Positions 8,937-17,729 of a stretch of DNA of 64,000 bases are shown piece after piece. The position numbers and the translations under genes were made by a program. The notes beneath the pieces were generated by a model, which was not told where the DNA came from, made no database searches, and saw nothing but the letters and a program-made list of their open reading frames with translations. The DNA is from JARRPM01 sp963765545 (lineage in GTDB: Bacteria > Pseudomonadota > Gammaproteobacteria > Pseudomonadales > Halieaceae), in contig CAVXWW010000004.1 of assembly GCA_963765545.1 (NCBI GenBank), positions 1,302,001 to 1,366,000 on the forward strand, read 5' to 3'. How positions within the stretch are numbered: the stretch's first letter is position 1; every line of letters begins with the position of its first letter.

Positions 8937-8947
8937 GGGAGCGGCGC

Positions 8948-10345
8948 TCAGGCGCTGATGCTGTTTGCCATAAACTCCTGCACCGCAGAGAGGCTGTTGG
9001 GCAGGACTTCAAACCGCTCGGTTCGCTCAAACAGGTCTGCCAGGTGCAGTGGCAGGTGGACGGCCTGGTCCAGCCCCGCGCTTTTGATTGCATCGGGGAA
9101 CTTGGCCGGATGTGCTGTGGCCAGTGTGACCACGGGCACGTCGGCGGGCAGATCCGCGGCCAGCGCCGCCGCCACGCCAATGGCGCTATGGGGATCCAGC
9201 AGATATTCGCAGTCGCGCCAGGTACTGGCGATCTGCGCGCAGGTCTCGTCGTCGGACACCCGGTGGCTGCTGAACAGTGTCCGGGCACCGGCCATGGCCT
9301 CCTCACTGAACTCGATATCATCCTTTTCGAACCGGTGCATGAGATCCGCAAGGGCCGCGCCGTCGCGATCGTAAAGATCGAACAACAGGCGTTCAAAATT
9401 ACTGGATACGGTGATATCCATGCTGGGTGACAGCGTATGGGCCAGTGGCTGGCGCCCGTAGGTACTGGTGGTCATTACCCGGTGCAGCACATCGTTGCGG
9501 TTGGTGGCGATAATCAGGCGCTCTATCGGCAGGCCCATCTGCCGGGCGAGATAGCCCGCGAATATATCGCCGAAATTACCGGTGGGCACCGAGAAGGCCA
9601 TAGGGCGCGCCGGTGAACCCAGCGCGACCGCCGCGTAAAAGTAGTAGACGATCTGGGCCATGATACGGGCCCAGTTGATGGAGTTGACCGCCACCAGACT
9701 GCGATCGGCGGGCAGGAAACTGCGGTCGCCGAAGCTGGCCTTGACCATGGCCTGGCAGTCGTCGAAGTTACCTTCCACGGCGAGGTTGTGGATATTGTCG
9801 CCCACCACCGTCGTCATCTGCTTGCGCTGCACATCGGACACCCGGTTGTGGGGGTGCAGGATATAGATATCGATATTCTTGCAGCGCTTACAGCCCTCGA
9901 TCGCGGCGGAGCCGGTATCGCCGGAGGTGGCACCCATGATCACCACTTTCTGGTGCTTGCGCTCCAGCACGTAGTCGAGCAAACGGCCCAGTAACTGCAG
10001 GGCAAAATCCTTGAACGCCAGGGTGGGACCATGGAACAGTTCCAGCACCCACTGGTTGGCACCAAGCTGCACCATCGGCGCTACCGCGTTGTGGCGAAAC
10101 TCCGCATAGGTGTCGTCGATGATGGTCTTGAGGTCGTCGGCCGGAACACAGTCATCCACGAAGGGCGCGATAATCTTCAGCGCCAGCTGCGGGTAATCCA
10201 TCGCAGCCATGGCGGCGATCTCGTCCTGGCTGAATACGGGCAATTCTGCCGGCACATACAGGCCCCCATCGGAGGCCAGGCCGGTGAGCAGTACCTGTTC
10301 AAAGTTGAGTTCGGGCGCCTGCCCGCGAGTGCTGATATATTTCAC
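8948..10345 (-). CDS. thrC: threonine synthase
   Basis: A 465-residue PLP enzyme that converts O-phosphohomoserine to threonine, the last step of the pathway. The PLP lysine is in LAFKDFALQLLG and the phosphate-binding loop in TSGDTGSAA. The length fits the long (class I, proteobacterial) type. It lies 21 bases downstream of hom, its pathway neighbour, and 11 bases upstream of recJ. No thrB homolog is seen within the window. Confidence 0.97.
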   Translation of the reverse strand: MKYISTRGQAPELNFEQVLLTGLASDGGLYVPAELPVFSQDEIAAMAAMDYPQLALKIIAPFVDDCVPADDLKTIIDDTYAEFRHNAVAPMVQLGANQWVLELFHGPTLAFKDFALQLLGRLLDYVLERKHQKVVIMGATSGDTGSAAIEGCKRCKNIDIYILHPHNRVSDVQRKQMTTVVGDNIHNLAVEGNFDDCQAMVKASFGDRSFLPADRSLVAVNSINWARIMAQIVYYFYAAVALGSPARPMAFSVPTGNFGDIFAGYLARQMGLPIERLIIATNRNDVLHRVMTTSTYGRQPLAHTLSPSMDITVSSNFERLLFDLYDRDGAALADLMHRFEKDDIEFSEEAMAGARTLFSSHRVSDDETCAQIASTWRDCEYLLDPHSAIGVAAALAADLPADVPVVTLATAHPAKFPDAIKSAGLDQAVHLPLHLADLFERTERFEVLPNSLSAVQEFMANSISA

Positions 10346-10366
10346 GTTTAGCGTTTTCCCTGTCCG

Positions 10367-11680
10367 TTAGCCGTCCAATGCTTCCACCCGAATGCGGGTA
10401 ACCTTGCCGGCAATCGTATCCAGTGCCTCGATAGCGGCCACCGCTTTATCCACGTTGCCCTGCAGCGCATCGTTGGTAATCACGATCAGCTGCACCCGGG
10501 TCTGCCCTTCGGCAGGTGCTTTCTGGGTCAGGGCTTCGATACTGATGCCCTGGTCGCTGAAGATGCTCGCCACCCTGGATAAAACCCCCGGCTTGTCCTC
10601 TACTTCCATACGCAGGTACCAGGGCGTTACCACCTGTTCCATGGGTACGATGGGCAGGTGGCGCAGACTGGCCTGGGCAAAGCCCAGCGGCGGCACGCGG
10701 CAGGCCTGCCCTGCCCCCAGATCCCTGGCGAGATCGACCAGGTCGGCTACCACCGCAGACGCGGTAGGTGCGCCCCCGGCACCGGCGCCATAATACAGGG
10801 TGGGCCCCACGGCATTGCCCTCCACCAGGATGGCATTCTTCACGCCGTCTACATCCGACAGCAACAGGTTGTCGGGTATCAGGGTGGGATGCACGCGCAA
10901 TTCCACCCCGTCGCCGTTTTGTTTGGCGATGCCCAGGTGCTTGATGACATACCCCAGTTCCCGCGCGTGCACCACGTCCTGGGTGGCCAGGCGGGTGATG
11001 CCCTCGGTGTATACTGATTCGAATTGCAGGGGGATGCCGAAGGCAATGGATGCCAGGATTACCAGCTTGTGGGCCGCATCGATACCCTCAACATCAAAGG
11101 TCGGATCCGCCTCGGCATAACCCAGGGCCTGGGCCTCGGCCAGTACATCGGCGAACTCCCGGCCCTTGTCGCGCATCTCGGTGAGGATAAAGTTACCGGT
11201 ACCGTTGATGATACCCGCCAGCCACTCGACACGGTTTCCGGCGAGGCCTTCGCGCAGGGCCTTGATAATAGGTATCCCACCGGCAACGGCCGCCTCGAAA
11301 CGCACCTCCACCCCGTGCTCATCGGCCAGGGCAAAAATCTCGTTACCGAACTCGGCGATCAGCGCCTTGTTGGCCGTCACCACGTGCTTGCCGTGACGAA
11401 TCGCGGTTTCAACCAGCTCCTTAGCCAGGGTGGTGCCACCAATAAGCTCTACCAGGATGTCCACTTCCGGATCCCGCGCCACATCCAGCACATCGCGGCT
11501 CACCCGCGCATCGCCAGGGTCGCAAGCCGCCTTGTCGCGCCGCGCACCCAGGTGAACAAGCTCTATGGGTACCCCGGTCCTGGCCAAAATATCCCCGGCA
11601 TTATCCCGCAACACTGCGAGCGTGCCGCTGCCCACGGTACCGTTGCCACAAAGGCCGATTTTTACTGATTTCAAGCTCAT
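10367..11680 (-). CDS. hom: homoserine dehydrogenase (monofunctional, with ACT domain)
   Basis: A 437-residue enzyme reducing aspartate semialdehyde to homoserine. The N-terminal Rossmann motif is GLCGNGTVGSGTLAV. The catalytic region includes the GGIPIIKALREGLAGN stretch and the NGTGNFILTEM segment. The final ~85 residues form an ACT domain (KPGVLSRVASIFSDQGISIE), the site of threonine feedback in this type. No aspartokinase domain is fused, unlike E. coli ThrA. It lies between alaC and thrC on one strand. Confidence 0.97.
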   Translation of the reverse strand: MSLKSVKIGLCGNGTVGSGTLAVLRDNAGDILARTGVPIELVHLGARRDKAACDPGDARVSRDVLDVARDPEVDILVELIGGTTLAKELVETAIRHGKHVVTANKALIAEFGNEIFALADEHGVEVRFEAAVAGGIPIIKALREGLAGNRVEWLAGIINGTGNFILTEMRDKGREFADVLAEAQALGYAEADPTFDVEGIDAAHKLVILASIAFGIPLQFESVYTEGITRLATQDVVHARELGYVIKHLGIAKQNGDGVELRVHPTLIPDNLLLSDVDGVKNAILVEGNAVGPTLYYGAGAGGAPTASAVVADLVDLARDLGAGQACRVPPLGFAQASLRHLPIVPMEQVVTPWYLRMEVEDKPGVLSRVASIFSDQGISIEALTQKAPAEGQTRVQLIVITNDALQGNVDKAVAAIEALDTIAGKVTRIRVEALDG

Positions 11681-11721
11681 ATAAGGTATCTGGTTAGTTA
11701 CATGGGTTGCAGGTTTGCCGA

Positions 11722-12921
11722 TCAGGCAAAACCATCGTTCTTGATCATACGCCTGATACTGCGCAGCGCCTGCCGCGTGCGATGCTCATTTTCAATCAGG
11801 CCAAAGCGCACGTAGTCCTCTCCGAACTCACCGAAGCCCACCCCGGGCGATACCGCCACCTGGGCCTGGGTCAATAATTTTTTACTGAACTCCAGCGAGC
11901 CCATCGCCCGGTAGTACTGCGGTATTTTCGCCCAGACAAACATGGTGGCACGGGGCGGTTTCACCGGCCAGCCGGCCGCGTTCAGGCCGTTGCATAATAC
12001 ATCGCGACGGGACTGGTACATGGCGCGAATCTCCTCGACACAGCCCTGGTCTCCCTCCAGCGCGGCGATCGCCGCCACCTGTACCGGGGTAAACATACCG
12101 TAATCCAGATAGGATTTGATGCGCGCCAGCGCGCCCACCAGTGTTTTATTACCGCAGCAAAACCCCACCCGCCAGCCGGGCATATTGTAGCTCTTGGACA
12201 TGCTGAAGAACTCCACGGCGATGTCCCGCGCACCCTCTACCTGCAGAATGGAAGGAGCGACATAACCGTCGTATACCAGGTCTGCATAGGCCAGGTCCTG
12301 CACTACCCAGATGGAGTGCTCCCTGGCGATGGCGATTACCCGCTCATAGAATTCCAGCTCCACACAATGTGCGGTGGGGTTGGAGGGAAAATTCAGTACC
12401 AGCATCTTCGGCTTGGGCCAGCTGGTATTGATAGCTTTTTCCAGCTCGACGAAGAACGCATTCTCATCCTCGCCCATGGGGACATGCCGGATGTCCGCCC
12501 CGGAGATGACAAAGCCGTAGGGGTGAATGGGGTAAGACGGATTGGGCACCAGTATCGCGTCGCCGGGGCCGGTGGTCGCCAGGGCGAGATGCGCCAGGCC
12601 CTCCTTGGAACCCAGGGTCACTATGGCCTCACTGGCCGGATCGAGATCCACGTCGTAGCGCCGTTTATACCAGTCACATATTGCCTTGCGCAGGCGCGGG
12701 ATACCCTTGGACTGGGAATAGCGATGGGTGTCTCCGCGGCGCGCGGTTTCCACCAGCTTATCGACAATATGCTCCGGCGTTGGCTGGTCGGGGTTACCCA
12801 TACCAAAATCGATGATGTCCTCGCCAGCCGCCCGCGCCTGTTGCTTCAAATCGCCGATGATATTGAAAACATAGGGGGGGAGACGCTCGATGCGCCGAAA
12901 CTTTTCGTCCACGACTGCCAA
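11722..12921 (-). CDS. alaC: alanine-synthesising aminotransferase AlaC
   Basis: A 399-residue class I/II PLP aminotransferase. The PLP lysine is in FSMSKSYNMPGWRVGF, and the cofactor-binding NFPSNPTA and the substrate Arg near the C-terminus (DYVRFGLIENEHRTRQ) are present. AlaC makes alanine from pyruvate and glutamate. The order alaC-hom-thrC is common in Gammaproteobacteria, which supports this assignment over other aminotransferases. The family covers several related specificities, so the substrate is inferred from synteny. Confidence 0.88.
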   Translation of the reverse strand: MAVVDEKFRRIERLPPYVFNIIGDLKQQARAAGEDIIDFGMGNPDQPTPEHIVDKLVETARRGDTHRYSQSKGIPRLRKAICDWYKRRYDVDLDPASEAIVTLGSKEGLAHLALATTGPGDAILVPNPSYPIHPYGFVISGADIRHVPMGEDENAFFVELEKAINTSWPKPKMLVLNFPSNPTAHCVELEFYERVIAIAREHSIWVVQDLAYADLVYDGYVAPSILQVEGARDIAVEFFSMSKSYNMPGWRVGFCCGNKTLVGALARIKSYLDYGMFTPVQVAAIAALEGDQGCVEEIRAMYQSRRDVLCNGLNAAGWPVKPPRATMFVWAKIPQYYRAMGSLEFSKKLLTQAQVAVSPGVGFGEFGEDYVRFGLIENEHRTRQALRSIRRMIKNDGFA

Positions 12922-13054
12922 CTCTGCTAGTTGCCCGCAAGGGCGCTGCTGATGCCAAAAAAGGGGTGAAACAGTACTGAGTCAGCCCCATGCTGTCAAC
13001 GCAGTACAGGGCCAGTAGTGACCCGCAAGGCATTATTTATCGAGGGAAGTATGA

Positions 13055-13072
13055 CGCCCGGTAACCCGGGCG
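13055..13072. repeat. short perfect hairpin, alaC-dsbC spacer
   Basis: CGCCCGG and CCGGGCG pair perfectly around TAAC. There is no T-run on either side, so a classical terminator is not supported. It lies in the 222-base gap between dsbC (ends 13144) and the alaC start, where any alaC promoter would also be. Confidence 0.5.
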
Positions 13073-13093
13073 CTTCACAGCGCTGGGAATAAA

Positions 13094-13134
13094 GCGGACT
13101 GAGGCCGAATCCATGCAGCCTCAATCGGCTTTTT
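13094..13134. terminator. probable bidirectional terminator after dsbC
   Basis: GCGGACTGAGGC (13094-13105) pairs with GCCTCAATCGGC (13118-13129) at 10 of 12 positions. TTTTT follows on the plus strand, and CTTTATT follows the stem on the minus strand, the direction of dsbC. It sits just past the dsbC stop. Confidence 0.6.
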
Positions 13135-13143
13135 ACCCAAGCC

Positions 13144-13893
13144 TTATTCGAGGCCCAGGGTCACCATCAGGTCGTCGGCCGACTGGTAGCCGGGTATCAG
13201 GGTTCCCGTCTCCGTTACCATGGCCGGCGTGCCGCGCACGCCCAATTGCTGGCCCAGCTGATACTGCGCCGCCACCGGGTTCTCTTCACAGACGTTTTCC
13301 GGAACCGGCTTCTGGGCCTTCAACTTGGTGATGGCATCCTGCCGGTCGCTGGCGCACCAGGCGGTCGCCAACTGCCGGTAACCGGGAGAATCCAGGCCGG
13401 AACGCGGGTAGGCAAGATAGCGCACCTCGACTCCACGCTTGTTCAGCTCGGGTACTTCCTTGTGCAGCTTCTGGCAGTAAAAACAGCTGACGTCGGTGAA
13501 TACCGTGATATGGGCCCGCGTCTCACCTTCCGGGGAGAAAATGATCATATCTTTCTCCTTCACGCCGGCAATCTTGCCCATGCGTTCGCCGTCGCGCCGC
13601 TGCTCTGTCAGGTTGGTATAACCCTTTTCATTCACTGAAAACAGGTCGCCCAGGATAATATGCTCACCGGTCGCGGTGGAGTACACGACCGGGCCGCTGG
13701 TAAATTGCACCTCGTAAATGCCCGGAATCGCGCTGGTCTCGACCGTGGCGACTTCCATTCCCATGGCCGGCATGGCCAGGGCGGCGCGCAATTTGTCGGC
13801 TATCGCCTTGTCGGCTGGCTCGCCAGACACTGCCCAGCTACTCGTTAAAACCAGTGCGACAGCGGTGGCGGCGCGGATAATCGGCTTGATCAT
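13144..13893 (-). CDS. dsbC: periplasmic disulfide isomerase DsbC
   Basis: A 249-residue exported protein with a signal peptide over the first ~24 residues (cut near AVSG). A DsbC-type dimerisation domain follows (IPGIYEVQFTSGPVVYST), then a thioredoxin domain with the active site SCFYCQKLH. The CFYC motif differs from the CGYC of E. coli DsbC in the dipeptide but keeps both Cys. A cis-Pro (RGTPAMV) is present. It repairs wrong disulfides in the periplasm and needs DsbD for reduction, which is not in the window. It lies downstream of xerD, a common gammaproteobacterial arrangement. Confidence 0.95.
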   Translation of the reverse strand: MIKPIIRAATAVALVLTSSWAVSGEPADKAIADKLRAALAMPAMGMEVATVETSAIPGIYEVQFTSGPVVYSTATGEHIILGDLFSVNEKGYTNLTEQRRDGERMGKIAGVKEKDMIIFSPEGETRAHITVFTDVSCFYCQKLHKEVPELNKRGVEVRYLAYPRSGLDSPGYRQLATAWCASDRQDAITKLKAQKPVPENVCEENPVAAQYQLGQQLGVRGTPAMVTETGTLIPGYQSADDLMVTLGLE

Positions 13894-13911
13894 TGGTAAT
13901 CCTCTGTAGTG

Positions 13912-13930
13912 GCGGGCAACTCCTGCCCGC
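13912..13930. repeat. short hairpin between xerD and dsbC
   Basis: GCGGGCA and TGCCCGC pair perfectly around ACTCC. No U-tract follows in the direction of transcription. It may weakly attenuate xerD read-through into dsbC, but it is not a clear terminator. Confidence 0.45.
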
Positions 13931-13997
13931 TTCCGGTGACTGCAAATTCTGTATTTTACGTGACGTGCGTTGGAACCGCTAACCGACGGTAAGTTCC

Positions 13998-14903
13998 CTA
14001 TCCCCTCGGGTGGTGCTGCGCGTGCAATTCCTGCATTCTCTGTTTGGCCACGTGGGTGTATATCTGGGTGGTGCTGAGATCACTGTGCCCCAATAACAGT
14101 TGCACCACACGCAAATCGGCGCCGTGGTTGAGCAAATGCGTCGCAAAGGCATGCCGCAGGGTATGTGGCGACAGATCTTTCTTGATGTCTGCACGCAGGG
14201 CGTAGATTTTAATACGATACCAGAAGGTCTGGCGAGTCATTTGGCTGCCCCGGCGACTGGGGAAAACCACATCACAGGGCACACCCTTGAGCAACTCCGC
14301 CCGGGGCCCCGCCATATACCGCTGCAACCACAACAGTGCCTCCTCTCCCATGGGCACCAGCCGCTCCTTGCTGCCCTTGCCAAACACCCTCACCACGCCC
14401 TGGTTCACACTCACCTGCCCCAGCTGCAAACTGGTCAGCTCCGTGACCCGCAGCCCGCAGGCATATAACAGTTCCAGCATGGTGCGGTCGCGAAACTCCA
14501 GTGCTATGTCCAGGTCCGGTGCCTCCAACAGGCGGTCGACTTCCGCCTCGGACAGCGACTTGGGCAATGGCCGCCCCAGCTTCGGACTGTCCACGTCCAG
14601 GGTGGGGTCCACGGTGATCCGCCCTTCCCTCAATAGATAGTGATAAAAGCCCCGTGCGCAGGACATGAATCGCGCGGTCGAGCGCGGCGACTGTCCCTGC
14701 TGTAATCGCGCCCCAAGGTAGGCCTGCAGCGATGATTTGTCGGCGCGAAGAATACTGCTTTCTTTGTTCTTTTCGAGCCACTCGTGGAATTGCCTGAGGT
14801 CGCGCCGATAGGAACTCAGGCTGTTGTCACTGAGCCCTTTCTCCATCCACATTGCGTCGATGTAGCGTTCTATTTCCGGGTGTATCAGGGCGTCTACGGT
14901 CAT
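13998..14903 (-). CDS. xerD: site-specific tyrosine recombinase XerD
   Basis: A 301-residue tyrosine recombinase that acts with XerC at dif to resolve chromosome dimers at division. The SAM-like N-terminal core-binding domain (about residues 5-90) is followed by the catalytic domain with R (ACGLRVTELTSL), K, H-x-x-R (HTLRHAFATHLL), H (LLGHSDLSTTQ) and the nucleophilic Tyr (IYTHV). The xerD-dsbC order favours XerD over XerC. Its upstream gap is filled by the 15-kb repeats. Confidence 0.95.
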   Translation of the reverse strand: MTVDALIHPEIERYIDAMWMEKGLSDNSLSSYRRDLRQFHEWLEKNKESSILRADKSSLQAYLGARLQQGQSPRSTARFMSCARGFYHYLLREGRITVDPTLDVDSPKLGRPLPKSLSEAEVDRLLEAPDLDIALEFRDRTMLELLYACGLRVTELTSLQLGQVSVNQGVVRVFGKGSKERLVPMGEEALLWLQRYMAGPRAELLKGVPCDVVFPSRRGSQMTRQTFWYRIKIYALRADIKKDLSPHTLRHAFATHLLNHGADLRVVQLLLGHSDLSTTQIYTHVAKQRMQELHAQHHPRG

Positions 14904-14995
14904 GGGCGCACACTAGCATAGATCTGGGCTGTTTTCGGTTGATGCTTTGGCGATATTGGGGGTTTTAGCAAAAAGGGGCTTGTGAGGTTCCATTC

Positions 14996-15148
14996 GCGGT
15001 GGAGGACGGGGGATTGCCTCGCTCCATGGCTTCGGCCCTCCGGGCTTCCCTCAGTCGGTTGGAAGCCTTAAAGCGCTACGCTGTCTTCCGCCGCTCCCTC
15101 GGCGTGCGCCTTTTATATTCCGCGAGGCAATCCCCCGCCCTCCACCGC
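14996..15148 (-). repeat. family B hairpin element, copy 1 (~100-nt core, long arms)
   Basis: The arms 14996-15021 and 15123-15148 are 26 nt long and complementary with one mismatch; they contain GGGGGATTGCCTCG and its complement. The enclosed core (15022-15122) read on the minus strand aligns along its whole length with the core of copy 2 (15244-15342): shared blocks are GGAATATAAA, CGCCGAGG, AGACAGCG, AGCGCTTTAAGGC, CCGAC.GAGGG, CCCGGAGGG and CCATGG. The arms of the two copies are unrelated in sequence. Confidence 0.85.
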
Positions 15149-15218
15149 AGATCTCTCATGAAATCAGGTAGTAGCGACTCCGGCGCTTCAATTGTGATGT
15201 TTTATGTGCCAAACAGTA

Positions 15219-15367
15219 GGCAGGGGGCCGGGTATGTCCTGGCGGAATATAAAGGGCCAGCGCCGAGGAAGTGGAAGGAGACAGCGAAGCGCTTTAAGGC
15301 TCCTGACCGACCGAGGGTACCCCGGAGGGGCGCGGCCATGGAGCCAGGACATACCCGGTCCCCTGCC
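15219..15367 (+). repeat. family B hairpin element, copy 2 (~100-nt core, long arms)
   Basis: The arms 15219-15243 and 15343-15367 are 25 nt long and complementary with a single difference (a G-U pair if RNA); they include GGGTATGTCCTGGC and its complement. The core 15244-15342 is homologous to the reverse complement of the copy 1 core. It lies only 71 nt from copy 1 and 39 nt from the rplS terminator. Confidence 0.85.
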
Positions 15368-15406
15368 GAAATTGGAACAGCGCGTTCAGCCTGCTTGCAA
15401 TGGACC

Positions 15407-15434
15407 AAAAAAAAGCGGCCATTAAGGCCGCTTT
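15407..15434 (-). terminator. rho-independent terminator of the rpsP-rimM-trmD-rplS operon
   Basis: On the minus strand AAAGCGGCC, loop TTAAT, GGCCGCTTT is followed by a run of eight T (15414-15407). It lies 25 bases past the rplS stop. The stem is strong and GC-rich, with a clean U-tract. Confidence 0.95.
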
Positions 15435-15459
15435 CGAAAAACCAGTTTTGACTACAGAT

Positions 15460-15813
15460 CTACAGCTTTTCCTTGATGCGAGCAGCACGGCCGCTCAGCT
15501 CACGCAGGTAATAGAGCTTGGCCTGACGCACGTCGCCGCGACGCTTGACAGAAATACTCTCAACCAGCGGGCTGTAAGTCTGGAAAGTACGCTCAACGCC
15601 CACACCGTGGGACACCTTGCGAACGGTGAAAGCGGAGTTGAGGGCGCGGTTGCGCTTGCGAATACATACGCCTTCGAAAGCCTGCAGACGCTCGCGATCG
15701 CCTTCCTTGACCTTAACCTGAACCACCACGGTGTCGCCGGGGCAGAACTCAGCTAACTCTTTTTCCATCTGCTCAGCTTCAATCTGAGAAATAATCTTGT
15801 TGGTGCTGCTCAT
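15460..15813 (-). CDS. rplS: 50S ribosomal protein L19
   Basis: A 117-residue basic protein (family length about 115). The conserved blocks FCPGDTVVVQVKVKEGDRER, FEGVCIRKRN, FTVRKVSHGVGVERTF and RRGDVRQAKLYYLREL are all present. L19 sits at the 30S-50S interface. It is the last gene of the conserved rpsP-rimM-trmD-rplS operon and is followed by a strong terminator. Confidence 0.98.
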   Translation of the reverse strand: MSSTNKIISQIEAEQMEKELAEFCPGDTVVVQVKVKEGDRERLQAFEGVCIRKRNRALNSAFTVRKVSHGVGVERTFQTYSPLVESISVKRRGDVRQAKLYYLRELSGRAARIKEKL

Positions 15814-15850
15814 GGTGCGCTCCTGTTAATGTTCGTTCGTAGCTTCACAG

Positions 15851-16603
15851 CTACTTGTCTGTTGATATATCGCGTTCGCGGAGATATTCCGCCAACAATT
15901 GCTCTTCCTCGGGCTTCATCACCCTACCTTGCAGCAGATCAGGGCGACGCTCAAAAGTCCTGCCCAGTGCCTGCTTGAGGCGCCAGCGGCGAATCTCTTC
16001 GTGATTCCCGCTGAGTAAAACATCCGGTACCTGCCTGCCCTGGAACACCTCCGGTCGGGTGTAGTGTGGGCAATCCAGCAACCCGTCGGCGAAGGAGTCT
16101 TCCTGGGCCGACAATTCATGCCCCAGTACACCGGGCAACTGCCGTGTCACGGCGTCTACGATCACCATGGCAGCAAGCTCACCGCCGCTCAGTACGTAAT
16201 CGCCAATGGACAATTCCTCGTCCACCTCGGCCTCCAGCAAACGCTCATCCACGCCCTCGTAGCGGCCCGCTATCAAAACCAGTGCGGGCTCCCGGGCCAG
16301 CTCCACCGCCTTGTCGTGGTCGAAGCGCTTGCCCTGGGGCGACAGGTAGATCACTTTCGCGTCTGCTGCCACCGCCTCCCTGGCAGCGGCAATGGCCTGC
16401 TGCAAGGGGTCTATCATCATCAACATACCCGGGCCACCGCCGTAGGGTCTGTCATCCACCGTGCGATGCTTGTCCGCGGTGTACTCGCGCGGGTTGCAGT
16501 GCGTCAATTGCACCAGGCCCTGCCTGCTGGCCCTGCCAGTGACGCCGTAGTCACTGACCGCTTCAAACATTTCCGGGAACAGGCTCACCAGTGCGATCTG
16601 CAT
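15851..16603 (-). CDS. trmD: tRNA (guanosine-37-N1)-methyltransferase
   Basis: A 250-residue SPOUT-class methyltransferase using S-adenosylmethionine. It makes m1G37 next to the anticodon, which prevents +1 frameshifts. The trefoil-knot motifs YLSPQGKRFDHD, LIAGRYEGVDERL and SIGDYVLSGGELAAM are visible, as is the N-terminal HCNPREYTADKHRTVDDRPYGGGPGM region (described here by its ends, His and GGGPGM). It sits between rimM and rplS in the conserved operon. Confidence 0.98.
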   Translation of the reverse strand: MQIALVSLFPEMFEAVSDYGVTGRASRQGLVQLTHCNPREYTADKHRTVDDRPYGGGPGMLMMIDPLQQAIAAAREAVAADAKVIYLSPQGKRFDHDKAVELAREPALVLIAGRYEGVDERLLEAEVDEELSIGDYVLSGGELAAMVIVDAVTRQLPGVLGHELSAQEDSFADGLLDCPHYTRPEVFQGRQVPDVLLSGNHEEIRRWRLKQALGRTFERRPDLLQGRVMKPEEEQLLAEYLRERDISTDK

Positions 16604-16643
16604 CGTGTCCTGTTGCTCCCTGGTTGTATCCTGTGGCCGGCCC

Positions 16644-17207
16644 TCAGTCTTCGAGAAACCAGTCCACCTCTATCACTGCCTTACCCAGGTCTACCCTGGT
16701 CACCACATCTCCCGGCAGGTAGGGAATCAATCTTTCCCTGTCGTCGATACTCTGCGCCGAGGGCTTTATCACCAGGACATCATTGGCCCCGGTTTCGATC
16801 AGGTAGTCCACTGTACCCAGCAGTACCCGCTTTTCGTCGCTGCCGGGTTCCTGTCTATCCCGGCACCAGACCTCCAGACCCTGCAACTGGCTCCAGTAGT
16901 AGTCGCCCTCTTCCAGAGCCGGCAGACTGTCGGCTTTCACCGCCACTTCCAGTCCGCTGTAGGCTTCTGCCCGGGTGCGATCATCGACCCCGGCGATATG
17001 CGCTACCAGGCCCTTACCCTGCACCCGCCCGTCGTCAAACTCGACCGGCTCTGCAGCGCCGCGGCGCTGCAACATCCACTTTCCGAACCGCAGGAAGTTC
17101 TCCCGGGGTTCGGTGTAGGAGTGAATTTTTACCCACCCCTTTACGCCGTAACAGCCGGTAATCTTTCCGACTACCAGCATGTCGTCCTCAGAGGGCCCGA
17201 CCATCAA
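16644..17207 (-). CDS. rimM: 16S rRNA processing protein RimM
   Basis: A 187-residue protein with an N-terminal RimM beta-barrel (VVGKITGCYGVKGWVKIHSY) and a C-terminal PRC barrel (YWSQLQGLEVWC, LGTVDYLIETGANDVLVI, IPYLPGDVV). RimM helps mature the 30S head domain and binds S19. It lies between rpsP and trmD. The frame opens with two Met codons; I kept the first. Confidence 0.97.
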   Translation of the reverse strand: MMVGPSEDDMLVVGKITGCYGVKGWVKIHSYTEPRENFLRFGKWMLQRRGAAEPVEFDDGRVQGKGLVAHIAGVDDRTRAEAYSGLEVAVKADSLPALEEGDYYWSQLQGLEVWCRDRQEPGSDEKRVLLGTVDYLIETGANDVLVIKPSAQSIDDRERLIPYLPGDVVTRVDLGKAVIEVDWFLED

Positions 17208-17224
17208 ACCCTCAAGCGTACCGC

Positions 17225-17470
17225 TCAGGCGGCAGCTGAGTCCTTGACCAACTTGGCGACACGCTCAGACAGCTGTGCGCCCTGGCCCTGCCAGAAGGCC
17301 ACACGCTCGTTGTCTACGCGCAGGCGCTCTTCCTGGCCACGAGCCACCGGGTTAAAGAAACCCACACGCTCGATGAACCGGCCATTGCGCGCATTGCGGC
17401 TGTCAGTGACGGTCAGATGGTAAAAAGGGCGCTTCTTGGAGCCACCACGGGCAAGACGAATTGTTACCAT
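17225..17470 (-). CDS. rpsP: 30S ribosomal protein S16
   Basis: 81 residues starting at the ATG 17470-17468 (MVTIRLARGGSKKRPFYHL), which matches the universal S16 N-terminus. The open frame extends 45 codons further upstream, but that part is not S16-like. An AGGAA lies just upstream of this ATG. It is the first gene of the rpsP-rimM-trmD-rplS operon. The ~615-base gap up to ffh carries three structured repeats. Confidence 0.98.
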   Translation of the reverse strand: MVTIRLARGGSKKRPFYHLTVTDSRNARNGRFIERVGFFNPVARGQEERLRVDNERVAFWQGQGAQLSERVAKLVKDSAAA

Positions 17471-17729
17471 TTTGCTTAATTTCCTGAAATTAAGAGGGGA
17501 TCTGCTGCTAAATGACAACATCACCCACGACGAAACCCGGCACCCGGGCCACAAAGGTGGCGTATCATACGGAAATTGCCCCTGGTTTGAAAGCCCTTCC
17601 AGCACAAATTTTTTAGTGAATTCCGTACCTTATGGGGGCTGGGCGGGCTGGTCCTCGTTGCTGCCGGTCTATGCTGTCTATCTGACCTTCGCCTGGTCCT
17701 CAGGGACGTTCACTATCGCGCCGCGCTCA

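Larger units (their letters stand above)
14987..15384. repeat. composite repeat region between xerD and rplS
   Basis: The outer ends (GTTCCATT at 14987 and ATTGGAAC ending at 15378, followed by AGCGCG) match the two ends of the simple hairpin at 7046-7097. Between them lie two divergent ~150-nt elements, 14996-15148 and 15219-15367, in opposite orientation. A frame of 150 codons spans this region at 14999-15451 but only reads through the repeats. The 15149-15218 stretch between the two elements shows nothing I recognise. Confidence 0.75.

Noticed and set aside
15219..15367. Family B elements as insertion sequences or MITEs with conserved terminal repeats
   Set aside because: The terminal arms differ between copies and no clear target-site duplication is visible, so a standard MITE does not fit.
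14999..15451. 150-codon open frame between xerD and rplS
   Set aside because: It only reads through the inverted-repeat elements, and similar peptides appear from both copies on opposite strands because the DNA is repeated. No RBS is seen.
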